Part shown: piece after piece, positions 9,585-18,389 of the stretch
Layout of the letters: the number at the start of each line of letters is the position of its first letter
Numbering within the stretch: position 1 is the first letter of the stretch
Origin: Rhodospirillales bacterium
GTDB lineage: Bacteria; Pseudomonadota; Alphaproteobacteria; Rhodospirillales; Magnetospirillaceae
Assembly: GCA_015654615.1 (NCBI GenBank)
Contig: JAATGN010000379.1
Location: 1 to 41,112, forward strand
Reading direction: 5' to 3'
DNA: 41,112 nucleotides
Program-made: the position numbers and the translations under genes
Notes under the pieces: generated by a model
Databases searched by the model: none
What the model saw: only the letters and a program-made list of their open reading frames with translations
Told to the model about the DNA's origin: nothing

Positions 9585-9992
9585 CTATTCTTGCCGGTCG
9601 ATGACCCAGGCGCTGCCGTGCGGGCGCATGCCGATATGCGGGTAGTAGCCGACCGCCGCCGGCGCGGCGAGCAGCAGCAGCAGGCACCGCGGCCCCGTTT
9701 CCGCCTGCGTCCGGGCGATCAGGGTCCGGCCGATTCCCCGCTTTTGCAGGGCCGCATCGACACAGAGGTCGGACAGATAGCAGCAATAGCTGAAATCCGA
9801 AAGCGAGCGGGCGATGCCGATCAGGCGGCCGTCCTGGCGCGCCGTGACGACGATGTCGGCCGAGCGCAGCATGGCGTCCAGACGGGCGAGATCGTCGGCC
9901 GGACGCCGTTCGGCCAGGGTCGAACGCCGCAGAATGTCCTGGAATTCGGCCGCTGCCAGATCCGGTTCGAGCCCATAGAGGATGTCGCTCAT
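9585..9992 (-). CDS. GNAT-family N-acetyltransferase
   Basis: The 135-residue protein has the GNAT acetyl-CoA fold. The segment DIVVTARQDGRLIGIARSLSD gives the beta-hairpin, YLSDLCVDAALQKRGIGRTLI holds the Q/R-x-x-G-x-G/A pyrophosphate-binding loop (QKRGIG, about 83-88), and GYYPHIGMRP is the terminal strand motif. The substrate is unknown. I chose the ATG at 9992 although the frame is open further upstream, because this start overlaps the TGA of the dehydratase gene by 4 bases (ATGA), the spacing used throughout this operon, and gives a standard GNAT length. It is the last gene of glmM-thiD-dehydratase-GNAT, followed by a terminator at 9374-9399. Confidence 0.88.
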   Translation of the reverse strand: MSDILYGLEPDLAAAEFQDILRRSTLAERRPADDLARLDAMLRSADIVVTARQDGRLIGIARSLSDFSYCCYLSDLCVDAALQKRGIGRTLIARTQAETGPRCLLLLLAAPAAVGYYPHIGMRPHGSAWVIDRQE

Positions 9993-10966
9993 GGCGAGGC
10001 TCCGGACAGGGCGCGGACGATCAATTCGGCATCGGCATTTCCGCCGGAAAGGACCAGGCCGACCTTGCTTCCCGCCTGGGCGCCGGCGTCGGCCAGCAGG
10101 GCCGCCAGGGGCGCGGCGCCGGCGCCCTCGGCGAGGTTGTGCGTATCGGACAGATAATGGCGCATGGCGGCGAGAATTTCCTCGTCCTTGACCGTCACCA
10201 CCCGATCGGCCCCTTGCGCGATGATGTCCACCGCGGTCGGATCGGGCACCCGGCAGGCCAGACCGTCGGCCAGCGTATGAGCGGTCGGCGTGGTCATCAG
10301 GCGGCCGGCCCAATAGCTGTCGGCGTAGGCCGGCGCCCCTTCCGCCACGACGCCGACGATCCTGGTGGACAAGCCCAGGGCGTCGCGCACGGCGATCATC
10401 GCGCAAATTCCCGACCCCATGCCGATGGGCACATAGACGGTGCGCAGGTCGGGAACGGCCCGCAGAAATTCCAAGGCCGCCGAGCACACGCCTTGAACCA
10501 GCCAGGGATGGAACGAGGGGATCATATGCAGCCCCTGCTCGTCGGCCAGGACCCTGGCCCGTTCCAGCGCCTCCTGAAAATCGTCGCCGAATTCGACCAG
10601 TTCGGCGCCCAGGGCCCGCATGGCGGCGTTCTTTTCCGGACTGTTGCCGTCCGGGACGACGATCACGGCGCGCAGTCCGACCCGGGCCGCGGCGAAGGCG
10701 ATGCTTTGCCCGTGATTGCCCCTGGTCGCCGCGATGACGCCGCTCACCTCGGGCCGGGCTTCGCGCAGGCGGTGCATATAGACCAGGCCGCCGCGCAGTT
10801 TGAAAGCGCCCACCGGCGCATGGTTCTCATGCTTGACCCAGACTTCGCAACCGCTTCGCCGGTCCAGCAGCGGCCAATGAAGCTGCGGGGTCGGCGTCAT
10901 CGCCTGATAGACCAGGCGGGATGCCGCTTCCATCTCGGCCAGCATGGCGTCGTGCAGGGCGCTCAT
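9989..10966 (-). CDS. PLP-dependent threonine/serine dehydratase-like enzyme
   Basis: Fold type II PLP enzyme of the threonine/serine dehydratase group (325 residues). The PLP lysine is Lys56 in VGAFKLRGG, TRGNHGQS (about 80-87) binds the substrate carboxylate, GMGSGI is the glycine-rich phosphate cradle, and SGGNAD lies near the C-terminus. There is no C-terminal ACT-like regulatory domain, so it is closer to catabolic or racemase-like dehydratases, or to the EutB type, than to biosynthetic IlvA. The exact amino-acid substrate cannot be read from sequence. The ATG at 10966 overlaps the thiD stop by 4 bases, and the gene overlaps GNAT downstream by 4. The association with thiD is common in Rhodospirillales, but a link to thiamine is not established. 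Confidence 0.9.
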   Translation of the reverse strand: MSALHDAMLAEMEAASRLVYQAMTPTPQLHWPLLDRRSGCEVWVKHENHAPVGAFKLRGGLVYMHRLREARPEVSGVIAATRGNHGQSIAFAAARVGLRAVIVVPDGNSPEKNAAMRALGAELVEFGDDFQEALERARVLADEQGLHMIPSFHPWLVQGVCSAALEFLRAVPDLRTVYVPIGMGSGICAMIAVRDALGLSTRIVGVVAEGAPAYADSYWAGRLMTTPTAHTLADGLACRVPDPTAVDIIAQGADRVVTVKDEEILAAMRHYLSDTHNLAEGAGAAPLAALLADAGAQAGSKVGLVLSGGNADAELIVRALSGASP

Positions 10967-11793
10967 GCCTGCTCCTCGAAAGGGCGCACGGTGTGCGCAT
11001 GGTTGAGCGGGCCATGTCCATGCCCGAACCCGGGCGCGCCGGCGATGGCCAGCTGCACATAGCGGCGGGCCCGCGATACCGCCGCCTTCAGCGGCAGGCC
11101 GCGCGCCAGGCCGGCGGCGATGGCCGACGCCAGGGTGCATCCCGTACCGTGGGTATTGGTCGTTTCCAGCCGCGCCCCTTCGAATGTCTCCACGCCATCG
11201 GCGTCGACCAGAACATCGACCAGCCAGGGCCCGGTCAGATGTCCGCCCTTGACCAGCACGGCGCGCGGCCCCCGGGCCAGCAGGGCGCGGCCGGCCGCCA
11301 CCATGCCCTCGACATCGGCGATGGCCAGGCCGGTCAGCGCTTCGGCTTCCGGAATATTCGGCGTGACCACGGCCGCCTGGGGAATCAATCGGGTCAGCAG
11401 GGCGGCGTGCGCGGCATCGTCGAGCAGCTTATGGCCGCCCTTGGCGACCATCACCGGATCGACCACCAGCGGCAGGGCGGGCGAGCGGCGCTCCAGGGCC
11501 TGCGCGATCACTTCGATCGCCTCGGACTTGTTCAGCATGCCGGTCTTGACGACGTCGGCGCCGATATCGTCCAGGACCAGGTCGATCTGGCTCCGGATGA
11601 AATCGGGCGGCACGTCCAGCACGCCGAACACCCCTTGGGTATTCTGTGCGGTCAGGGCGGTCACCGCCGTCGCCGCAAAGCCGCCCAACGCCGTCACCGT
11701 CTTGATATCGGCCTGAATCCCCGCGCCGCCGCCGGAATCCGATCCGGCGACGATCAGGACGCGCCCCCGCATCCCGGTCGGAACGTCGTTCAT
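10963..11793 (-). CDS. thiD: Hydroxymethylpyrimidine/phosphomethylpyrimidine kinase
   Basis: Thiamine-pathway kinase of the ribokinase fold that phosphorylates HMP to HMP-P and HMP-PP. The 276-residue product opens with [21 protein letters not shown], the substrate-binding signature. It contains [14 protein letters not shown] and ends the catalytic region with [20 protein letters not shown], the anion hole and catalytic base region. The ATG at 11793 overlaps the glmM stop by 4 bases (ATGA), so translation is probably coupled. The frame is open for a further 270 codons upstream, but that is a shadow of glmM. The glmM-thiD order is usual in alphaproteobacteria. Confidence 0.97.
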   Translation of the reverse strand: MNDVPTGMRGRVLIVAGSDSGGGAGIQADIKTVTALGGFAATAVTALTAQNTQGVFGVLDVPPDFIRSQIDLVLDDIGADVVKTGMLNKSEAIEVIAQALERRSPALPLVVDPVMVAKGGHKLLDDAAHAALLTRLIPQAAVVTPNIPEAEALTGLAIADVEGMVAAGRALLARGPRAVLVKGGHLTGPWLVDVLVDADGVETFEGARLETTNTHGTGCTLASAIAAGLARGLPLKAAVSRARRYVQLAIAGAPGFGHGHGPLNHAHTVRPFEEQA

Positions 11794-13148
11794 TGGCCGG
11801 CCGCCAGACGAATCGAGCCGATGATATCGTCGACCACCTGGGCGATCAGAACTTCGTCCTCGCCTTCCGCCATCACGCGAATCAGCGGCTCGGTGCCCGA
11901 CTTGCGAATCAGCAGGCGTCCGACATCGAGCAATCTGCGTTCGCCTTCGGCAATGGCCGACAGCACCCGGGGATCGCTCAGCACCGCGCCGTTCAAGGCG
12001 CCGGGCACCCGGATGTTCTTCAACAGCTGCGGCAGGGGAGTGAACAGGCGCAGCACCTCGCTGGCCGGTTTTCCCGCCGCGATCAGGGCGGCCAGCACCT
12101 GCAGGGCCGCCACCAGTCCGTCGCCGGTGGTCGAATAGTCGGACAGGATGATGTGCCCCGACTGCTCGCCGCCCAGGTTGAAGCCGTCGCTGCGCATCCG
12201 CTCCAGGACATAACGGTCGCCGACATTGGTTCGGTGCAGGGCCAGTCCGCAGTCGCTCAGGAACCGCTCCAGCCCCAAATTGGACATCACGGTGGCGACC
12301 ACCCCGGCCCCTTTCAGCAGACCGCTGTCGCGCCAACTCCGCCCGATCAGCGCCATCACCTGATCGCCGTCGATCAGATTGCCCTGTTCGTCGCACAGCG
12401 CCAGCCGGTCGGCGTCGCCATCCAATGCCAGGCCGAGGTGGGCGCCATGGGCCACCACCTGGCTCCGCATCACGTCGGTGGACAGCGATCCGCAATCCTT
12501 GTTGATGTTGAAACCGTCGGGCGTGACGCCGACCGGCACTACCTCGGCCCCCAGTTCCCAAAGAATGGTCGGGGCCACCTTGTAGGCGGCGCCGTTGGCG
12601 CAATCGACGACGATCTTCAGGCCGTCGAGGCGCAGACCGCGGGGAAAGGTATTCTTGGTATGTTCGATATAGCGTCCCAAGGCATCGTCGAGGCGCCGGG
12701 CCCGGCCGAGCGCCGAAGGGGCGACGCGATGCGAGGCGAGGCCGTTCTCCATATGCGCCTCGATCCGGCTTTCGGCATCGTCGGACAGCTTGAAGCCGTC
12801 CGGCCCGAACAATTTGATGCCGTTGTCCTCGAAGGGATTGTGGGAGGCCGAGATCATCACGCCGAGATCCGCCCGCATCGAGCGGGTCAGCATGGCCACG
12901 GCCGGGGTCGGCAGCGGCCCCAACAGGACCACGTCCATGCCCACCGAGGTGAAGCCCGCGGTCAACGCCGGCTCCAGCATATAGCCGGACAGCCGGGTAT
13001 CCTTGCCGATGACCACGGTGTGCCGATGCGCGCCGCGGGTGAAATAATGTCCGGCCGCCACCCCCAGCCGCATGGCCGTTTCGGCGGTCATCGGCTCGAC
13101 ATTGGCGGTTCCCCGCACGCCATCGGTGCCGAACAGTTTGCGCGTCAT
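11790..13148 (-). CDS. glmM: Phosphoglucosamine mutase
   Basis: Interconverts glucosamine-6-phosphate and glucosamine-1-phosphate for UDP-GlcNAc and hence for peptidoglycan and lipid A. The 452-residue product starts [13 protein letters not shown]. The phosphoserine is Ser102 in ISASHNP, the metal loop is LALDGDADR, and the C-terminal phosphate site is [14 protein letters not shown]. The frame extends 12 codons further upstream, but [13 protein letters not shown] at 13148 is the conserved family start. In related genomes glmM normally follows folP directly. Here folP is 5.6 kb upstream, beyond an accessory cluster, so glmM may be read from a promoter in the 91-base gap after the VOC-SDH gene or through that gene. 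Confidence 0.97.
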   Translation of the reverse strand: MTRKLFGTDGVRGTANVEPMTAETAMRLGVAAGHYFTRGAHRHTVVIGKDTRLSGYMLEPALTAGFTSVGMDVVLLGPLPTPAVAMLTRSMRADLGVMISASHNPFEDNGIKLFGPDGFKLSDDAESRIEAHMENGLASHRVAPSALGRARRLDDALGRYIEHTKNTFPRGLRLDGLKIVVDCANGAAYKVAPTILWELGAEVVPVGVTPDGFNINKDCGSLSTDVMRSQVVAHGAHLGLALDGDADRLALCDEQGNLIDGDQVMALIGRSWRDSGLLKGAGVVATVMSNLGLERFLSDCGLALHRTNVGDRYVLERMRSDGFNLGGEQSGHIILSDYSTTGDGLVAALQVLAALIAAGKPASEVLRLFTPLPQLLKNIRVPGALNGAVLSDPRVLSAIAEGERRLLDVGRLLIRKSGTEPLIRVMAEGEDEVLIAQVVDDIIGSIRLAAGQ

Positions 13149-13239
13149 GCTGGATCCTAGATCGCTGCTCCGGCCATCCGCCAACGACGGCCTGGAAAGG
13201 TGAATTGATTACTCCAAGGCGAAAGCGGATGGAAGCGTT

Positions 13240-15135
13240 TCAGTCCTTCCAGCCGAAATACCGCGCGTAGTCGCCCACCTGGCATTCCACCATCTTGCGG
13301 CCGGGAAACAAGCGGCAACCATGGCGTTCCGCCTCGGACAGCAAACGCGTCACTTCGGGCAGGAGAAGGGTGTCGGCGACCCAGGCGTCCTTGCGCAATT
13401 CTGTGGGATCGAAAGGCAGAGCGTCATCCGGTTCCGTGCCGCTGGGGGTGGCGTTGACCGCGATATCGACGACACGCAGATCCTGCGGTCGCCCACTCCG
13501 CACCTGCAGACCGCCAAACGCCGTGGAAAGATCCGCGACCAGTTTTCCGGCGCGGTCGGACGACAGATCGTCGATATAAAGGCTCTTCACCCCCGCCTCG
13601 GCCAAGGCGTAGGCGATGGCCCGGCCCGCGCTGCCGGCGCCGACCACCCAAACGCAGGAATCCTCGACGCGTCCGCCCAGACTGCGCAACCCATTGACGA
13701 AACCGGGACCGTCGACGATGTCGCCGGTCAATCGGCCGTCGGGATCCCGTTTCACCACATTCACGGCGCCGATCCGCCGTGCTCTCTCGCTGATCTCATC
13801 CAGGAACGGCACGATGCTGACCTTGTGAGGCAGGGCGACAACGAAACCAACCAGGTTCTCGACCGTCCGGGCGCCTGCAACGAAAGACTGCAGGGACTCC
13901 GGCGCGATGTGGAAGGGAATGCAGGCCGTATTCAATCCGTTCAAGGCAAGCCAGTGGCCGACGATTTCCGGCATCCGCAGATGCGACGTCGGGTCGCCCA
14001 CCACACCCAGCAACGTGGTGCTGCCGTCGGCCGAGGCCTCCGAGACATCGGGCAGGATGGGCGGCGCGGGAGACGCCGTCGGCAGGGTCACCACGCCCTT
14101 TTGCGCCATCAGGCGCGCCGTCACGTCGTGACGGCCGAAACCGCGGTGATGCTTGCGTTCGACGACTTCGAAAAACACCCGACCGTTCTTCGGCTGGACA
14201 TAGGCATGCAGGAATTGTCCGCCGCCTTCGGTATCGATCATCACCTTGTAACGGGAAAGTTTTGCGACGAGATCGGCGCTATAGCCTTCATTGATCAAGC
14301 TATCGTAGTAACTGAATTGGATCGGAAGAATATTGAGCCCACGCTGAGCCGCTTTATCCAGATAAGAAAAAATATCGTCCGTCGAGAATGCCAGATGCTG
14401 CACCCCTTCCCCGAAATTTTCGCGGAGGAATTTTTCGCAATCCGTCCCATCGTCGACCGGCTCGTTCATGCAAAATTGAATTTTTCGCTGAGGATCCGCC
14501 ACGACGGTGCTCAGAACATACCCCTTGGGATCGACGATGCTATTGTGTTCTATGACGCGGAATCCGAAGCATCTGCTGTAAAAGCGGACCCACTTCTTGG
14601 TTTCGCCCTGGCGAACGGATTGGGAGATATGATCGATCGCCCGCAAGTCGTCGGCCCAGGCCGGCGACGAGGTCGGCAGGAAATCGACGTCATAGACGGG
14701 CTTTGCGGCATCCAGGTCGTCGATGAGATAAATCAGCCGGCCCGATATCGTCCGAATGGCCGGGATCGACAATTCGCCCGGCCCGATCGCGCCACGGTAG
14801 TCCTGGGCCCCCTGGCGCACGGCGTCATCATGGAGCCTTGCCGCGTCGGCGACGCGAAAGGCCAGGGCGCAGACGGACGTTCCATGCACGGTGCCGAAAG
14901 AATGGGCGAATGACGACGGCTCGCGGTTGACGATGAGATTGATCTTGCCTTGCCGGAACAGCAGAACGTCCTTCGATCGGTGCTGCGCGATATGCGTAAA
15001 GCCGAGCGCCTCGAAATCCTTCTGCAAATTCGCGAAATCCGCGGCGCTGGATGCCGTGAACTCGACAAATTCGATCCCGGAAATATTGCAAGGCTCATCA
15101 AGGTAATCATAACCTTTGTTTTCGACGCCGAGCAT
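13240..15135 (-). CDS. Fusion of HPPD-like VOC dioxygenase region and shikimate-dehydrogenase-like domain
   Basis: The 631-residue protein has two parts. Residues about 18-345 are a two-module VOC fold like 4-hydroxyphenylpyruvate dioxygenase (GIEFVEFTA, QHRSKDVLLFRQGKINLIVN, AIDHISQSV, GEGVQHLAFSTDDI, GRVFFEVVERK). They include the full 2-His-1-Glu iron triad, His169, His247 and Glu323. The usual HPPD C-terminal gating helix (GNFxALFESIE) is replaced by GFGRHDVTARLMAQ, as in the HPPD-like half of QuiC-type dehydroshikimate dehydratases. Residues about 374-631 are a shikimate/quinate dehydrogenase fold: ALPHK with Lys438, GDIVDGPGF with Asp475, and nucleotide loop GAGSAGRA (499-506). The two catalytic residues of that family are present. 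No TIM-barrel dehydratase domain is fused. A hydroaromatic-acid oxidation role is inferred from the domains, the neighbouring MFS transporter and the IclR regulator; the product of the VOC half is unknown. Start ATG is preceded by GGAG. Confidence 0.88.
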   Translation of the reverse strand: MLGVENKGYDYLDEPCNISGIEFVEFTASSAADFANLQKDFEALGFTHIAQHRSKDVLLFRQGKINLIVNREPSSFAHSFGTVHGTSVCALAFRVADAARLHDDAVRQGAQDYRGAIGPGELSIPAIRTISGRLIYLIDDLDAAKPVYDVDFLPTSSPAWADDLRAIDHISQSVRQGETKKWVRFYSRCFGFRVIEHNSIVDPKGYVLSTVVADPQRKIQFCMNEPVDDGTDCEKFLRENFGEGVQHLAFSTDDIFSYLDKAAQRGLNILPIQFSYYDSLINEGYSADLVAKLSRYKVMIDTEGGGQFLHAYVQPKNGRVFFEVVERKHHRGFGRHDVTARLMAQKGVVTLPTASPAPPILPDVSEASADGSTTLLGVVGDPTSHLRMPEIVGHWLALNGLNTACIPFHIAPESLQSFVAGARTVENLVGFVVALPHKVSIVPFLDEISERARRIGAVNVVKRDPDGRLTGDIVDGPGFVNGLRSLGGRVEDSCVWVVGAGSAGRAIAYALAEAGVKSLYIDDLSSDRAGKLVADLSTAFGGLQVRSGRPQDLRVVDIAVNATPSGTEPDDALPFDPTELRKDAWVADTLLLPEVTRLLSEAERHGCRLFPGRKMVECQVGDYARYFGWKD

Positions 15136-15196
15136 TGCCTCACTCCATCACGTTAGATGCCGCACACCAAAATCGCAGGAAACACCCACCCGACGG

Positions 15197-16054
15197 TCAC
15201 GCCTTCACCCGGCGCCCCATTTTGACCGGGGCCGCGCCACCGTCCGGATGGCGATTGGCGGCGGCGATGGCCCTTTTGAGAAACGGCGAACCGGCGCATG
15301 CCGCGGCGAGATCGCTGGTCGCCGCGACGACGGCCGGCCCCAAAAGCTCCAGACGATCATCGGTCAGGCGAAGATGCGGGCCGGCGACGGAAATCACTCC
15401 GATGACCTGCCCGGATAGCGGATGCCTGACCGGCGCCGCCACGGCGGCGATGCCCAGATGGACGGCTTCGCTCACGATGCTGAACCCGCGAACGCGCGCT
15501 TCATGCAGCTGTTTGAGCAGATCCTGCACCGTCCGGGGGACATTCGGCCCGGAGTCGCCGCGCGGCACGAATCCGCCCTGCTTGCTGACCAGTTCCAACG
15601 CCTGCTCTTCGCTGAGGCAGGACAGCCAGGCGTGACCCGACGCGGTGGAAAGCAGCTCGACGACGCCCCCCATATCGGGATCGAAGCGCAAGCCCGAGGA
15701 CGACCCTTGCGCCTTCGCCACCCAGACCAGCTGATCGCCGTCGATCACGCTCAATCTGGCCACCTCGCCGGAAATCTTGGCGAGATCGTCGAGAATGGGC
15801 TGGGAGATATCCACCACTCCCATGCCGGAAAGCTGCGAAAGCCCCAGGGAACACAGCTTCAGCGTCAGGGTATATTCGCCGTATTCCTTCTGCTGACGCA
15901 CATATCCGTGCCGGATGAGTTCGACCAGCAATCTGTGCGTGGCGCTGCGGGGAATATTCAGTTTTTCGGCGATTTCATGCATCGGCAAGCCCGAAGCGTT
16001 CGCCGCAAGGAGTTCAAGAATGGCCAGCCCACGGTCAAGATTTCCAGTGGTCAC
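15197..16054 (-). CDS. IclR-family transcriptional regulator
   Basis: The 285-residue regulator has an N-terminal winged helix (about 5-65: LDRGLAILELLAANASGLPM, HEIAEKLNIPRSATHRLLVEL) and a C-terminal GAF-like effector domain (about 80-255). This is the IclR layout typical of control of aromatic and hydroaromatic catabolism (PcaR, PobR, KdgR type). I chose a GTG start at 16054, preceded by GGAG 9 bases upstream, because it puts the helix-turn-helix at the usual distance from the N-terminus. The frame is open back to an ATG at 16192, and a TTG at 16066 is also possible. It is upstream of the VOC-SDH gene (61-base gap, probably one unit) and divergent from the MFS gene, so it probably controls both. 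Confidence 0.9.
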   Translation of the reverse strand: MTTGNLDRGLAILELLAANASGLPMHEIAEKLNIPRSATHRLLVELIRHGYVRQQKEYGEYTLTLKLCSLGLSQLSGMGVVDISQPILDDLAKISGEVARLSVIDGDQLVWVAKAQGSSSGLRFDPDMGGVVELLSTASGHAWLSCLSEEQALELVSKQGGFVPRGDSGPNVPRTVQDLLKQLHEARVRGFSIVSEAVHLGIAAVAAPVRHPLSGQVIGVISVAGPHLRLTDDRLELLGPAVVAATSDLAAACAGSPFLKRAIAAANRHPDGGAAPVKMGRRVKA

Positions 16055-16868
16055 GTATTCGTACTCCAACTCGACATATGAAAAATCAGGCCCAAATAAT
16101 GGTCCTCTGCGGCGTGAGCCACAAGGCCCCGGTTCCGCTTCCCGCCAGGGGAAAGAGGGGGACGCGACTCGCCCGGTTTTTCGCCCCGCCACCCGAGGAG
16201 CGATATAACATACGGAAATATCTAAAATATTTTCGAAATCCAGACCATATGGCGGGATCGCTCAAAAAATCATGCGCGCCATGTACTACGTGTTCACTTT
16301 TGGAATATAATTTCATTATTGCTTAAATTCATGAGTTCCCAGGTGGTCCCGCGCCATCTCCGCGTGGCGCGAAAGACGAACAAATAAGCCGATTTTCCCG
16401 CTTTTTGCCCATATTAAAAGCATACATGGCTATGGAAGCCGCCGAATAGTACTCCCTTCATGTCTAAGTCGGGTCAATATCGCATTGACATAAATTGACC
16501 ATATGGTCCAATCTCGATTCAAGAAACGAAAAAAGTTGCATCGGAGGGTGCGAGCCGAGATAAGGAATCCAGCCCACCGGCCATCCGTGGGCGAACTCCT
16601 GCCGCATCCTCCCCCGACGAGGCGAGGAGAGCGAAAGATCATCTCCTTGAAAAGGACGATTGTGCTGCTCGGCTCCTGAAACGGAGTTGCCGGCTCGACC
16701 ACGCCGGGGGAAGGCAGCCGGCAGTCCGATCCACCATGACGGTCGAAAGAATTTCCGCTCCATGAGCGATAACGCCCAACGCGGAAGATCCGGGTTCTCG
16801 GCCTCGATGAATCGAGAGCCGCCAAAACAAAAAACGTCCTCGCAAAGCGATTAAGGAAGGAAACCTCG
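16055..16868. promoter_or_regulatory. Divergent AT-rich control region of the catabolic island
   Basis: This is the longest gene-free interval, and the part at about 16200-16500 is visibly AT-richer than the rest of the window. GACCATATGG occurs at 16243-16252 and again, within the perfect 12-bp palindrome GACCATATGGTC, at 16497-16508. TGGAATATAATTTCA (16301-16315) resembles the IclR-type pattern TGGAAATnATTTCCA. A TTGACA at 16485-16490 is a good -35 for the MFS gene, but the -10 (CCAATC/CAATCT near 16508) is weak, and the 12-bp palindrome covers the spacer. That is the geometry expected for a regulated promoter. A 30-codon frame at 16762-16854 ends just before the MFS ribosome site; I do not call it a gene. 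Confidence 0.5.
16497..16508. promoter_or_regulatory. Candidate operator palindrome
   Basis: GACCATATGGTC is a perfect 12-bp palindrome directly downstream of a TTGACA -35 element. Its first 10 bases recur at 16243-16252 on the regulator side. It is a likely operator for the adjacent IclR-type protein, inferred from position and symmetry. Confidence 0.45.
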
Positions 16869-18197
16869 ATGCAACCGACATCACCGGCAGCCACGCCTCC
16901 GATTTCCGCCGCGGCCACCGCCAAGCGGACATATGTCCGCTTTGGTATCCTCGCCCTGCTTGCCGTCGGCACGATGATCAATTACCTCGATCGCACCGTG
17001 CTGGGCATCGCCGCGCCCACCCTGACCAAGGAATTGGGCATCAACGCCGCCGTGATGGGCCTGGTCTTTTCGGCCTTCGGATGGACATATGCGGCCATGC
17101 AGCTTCCGGGCGGCGTCTTCCTCGACCGTTTCGGCTCCAAGGTGACCTATTTCCTGTCATTGAGCCTCTGGTCGCTTTTTACCCTGATGCAGGGCTTCGC
17201 CACCGGCTTCTACTCGCTGCTCTTCTATCGTTTCGGTCTCGGCATGTCCGAAGCGCCCTGCTTCCCGACCAACAGCCGCGTGGTCGCCACATGGTTTCCG
17301 AAGCAGGAACGGGCGACGGCGACGGGGGTCTATACGGTCGGCGAATATCTGGGCCTGGCCGTTTTCGGCCCCCTGCTGTTTTGGCTAATGGCGACCTTCA
17401 GCTGGCATGCCCTGTTCATCGTCGTCGGCACGGTGGGCATCGTCTTCGGCGTCGTATGGTGGTTCTTCTACTGCGAACCGCAGGATTCCGAAGCGGTCAG
17501 TCAGGCTGAATTGGACTATATCGCCGAAGGCGGCGGCCTCACCCCGCAGACCGCCCTCAAGGTCCCCTTCGCATGGTCGAACGTCGGAAAGCTTCTCTCT
17601 TTCCGCCAGATCTGGGGGGCGTCCATCGGGCAATTCGCCGGCAATTCGACCCTGGTCTTCTTTCTCACCTGGTTCCCCACCTATCTGGCGACCGAACGCC
17701 ACATGGGATGGGTCAAGATGGGGTTCTTCTCCATCATGCCGTTTCTTGCCGCGGCGGTCGGCGTGATGGTCGGCGGCTGGGTCTCGGACCTCCTCCTGAA
17801 AAAGACGGGATCCCTGAATATCGCGCGAAAGACGCCGATTCTTTGCGGCCTGCTGCTGGCGGCGACGATCGTCGGCGCCAATTTCGTCGACGACGACATG
17901 CAGGTCATCGCCTTCATGTCGCTGGCTTTCTTCGGGCAGGGCATGGTCGGACTGGGCTGGGCGCTCATCTCCGACATGGCGCCGAAGGAACTGATGGGCC
18001 TGACCGGCGGACTGTTCAATTTCTGCGCCAATCTGGCGGGAATTTTCACCCCCCTGGTCATCGGCGTCATCATCGCGGCCACCGGTTCCTTCGTTTACGC
18101 GCTGGCTTATGTCGCGGCGCTGGCCATCCTGGGCGCCTTGTCATACATCTTCATCCTGGGCGACGTGCATCGGCTTTCGCTGGACGAAATCCCGTAA
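16869..18197 (+). CDS. MFS transporter, anion:cation symporter type
   Basis: The 442-residue integral membrane protein has about twelve hydrophobic helices in two six-helix halves separated by a polar loop (about residues 215-250). Family marks are MINYLDRTVLGIAAP in helix 1, the MFS loop motif GGVFLDRFGSK between helices 2 and 3, and EAPCFPTNSRVVATWFPKQER between helices 4 and 5. These fit the anion:cation symporter group that takes up sugar acids, phthalate and other organic acids. The start ATG has a strong AAGGAAGGAAA ribosome site. It is divergent from the IclR gene, and the adjacent VOC-SDH gene suggests a hydroaromatic acid such as shikimate or quinate as cargo. That substrate is inference. 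Confidence 0.92.
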   Translation: MQPTSPAATPPISAAATAKRTYVRFGILALLAVGTMINYLDRTVLGIAAPTLTKELGINAAVMGLVFSAFGWTYAAMQLPGGVFLDRFGSKVTYFLSLSLWSLFTLMQGFATGFYSLLFYRFGLGMSEAPCFPTNSRVVATWFPKQERATATGVYTVGEYLGLAVFGPLLFWLMATFSWHALFIVVGTVGIVFGVVWWFFYCEPQDSEAVSQAELDYIAEGGGLTPQTALKVPFAWSNVGKLLSFRQIWGASIGQFAGNSTLVFFLTWFPTYLATERHMGWVKMGFFSIMPFLAAAVGVMVGGWVSDLLLKKTGSLNIARKTPILCGLLLAATIVGANFVDDDMQVIAFMSLAFFGQGMVGLGWALISDMAPKELMGLTGGLFNFCANLAGIFTPLVIGVIIAATGSFVYALAYVAALAILGALSYIFILGDVHRLSLDEIP

Positions 18198-18220
18198 CCG
18201 GACTCGATCGAAACACCACC

Positions 18221-18248
18221 GCCCTTCCCTGTTCCAACGGGGAAGGGC
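18221..18248 (+). terminator. Hairpin after the MFS gene
   Basis: GCCCTTCCC / GGGAAGGGC is a 9-bp perfect stem starting 24 bases after the MFS stop. No U-tract follows, so it may be a weak terminator or an mRNA-stabilising hairpin before the small downstream gene. Confidence 0.45.
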
Positions 18249-18389
18249 GCGGCCCGTCGTTCCGAAAGACGAGGGGCAAGCCTCTCCCCTTGAATCGATC
18301 TTTCCTTTGCCACGGGCCAGACTTACTGTTGAAACGTCGCAAGGCTGATCTCGTCGCGGCCGTTTTCCACAGGATAGAGAGACAAAGAA

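Noticed and set aside
13240-15135. Annotation of the fusion as plain 4-hydroxyphenylpyruvate dioxygenase
   Set aside because: The triad is present, but the HPPD C-terminal gating helix is replaced and a whole dehydrogenase domain follows; the tyrosine-catabolism genes expected beside hpd are absent.
16762-16854. 30-codon leader peptide ahead of the MFS gene
   Set aside because: It ends 14 bases before the MFS start, but it has no ribosome site, no regulatory codon pattern and no sign of conservation that I can judge.
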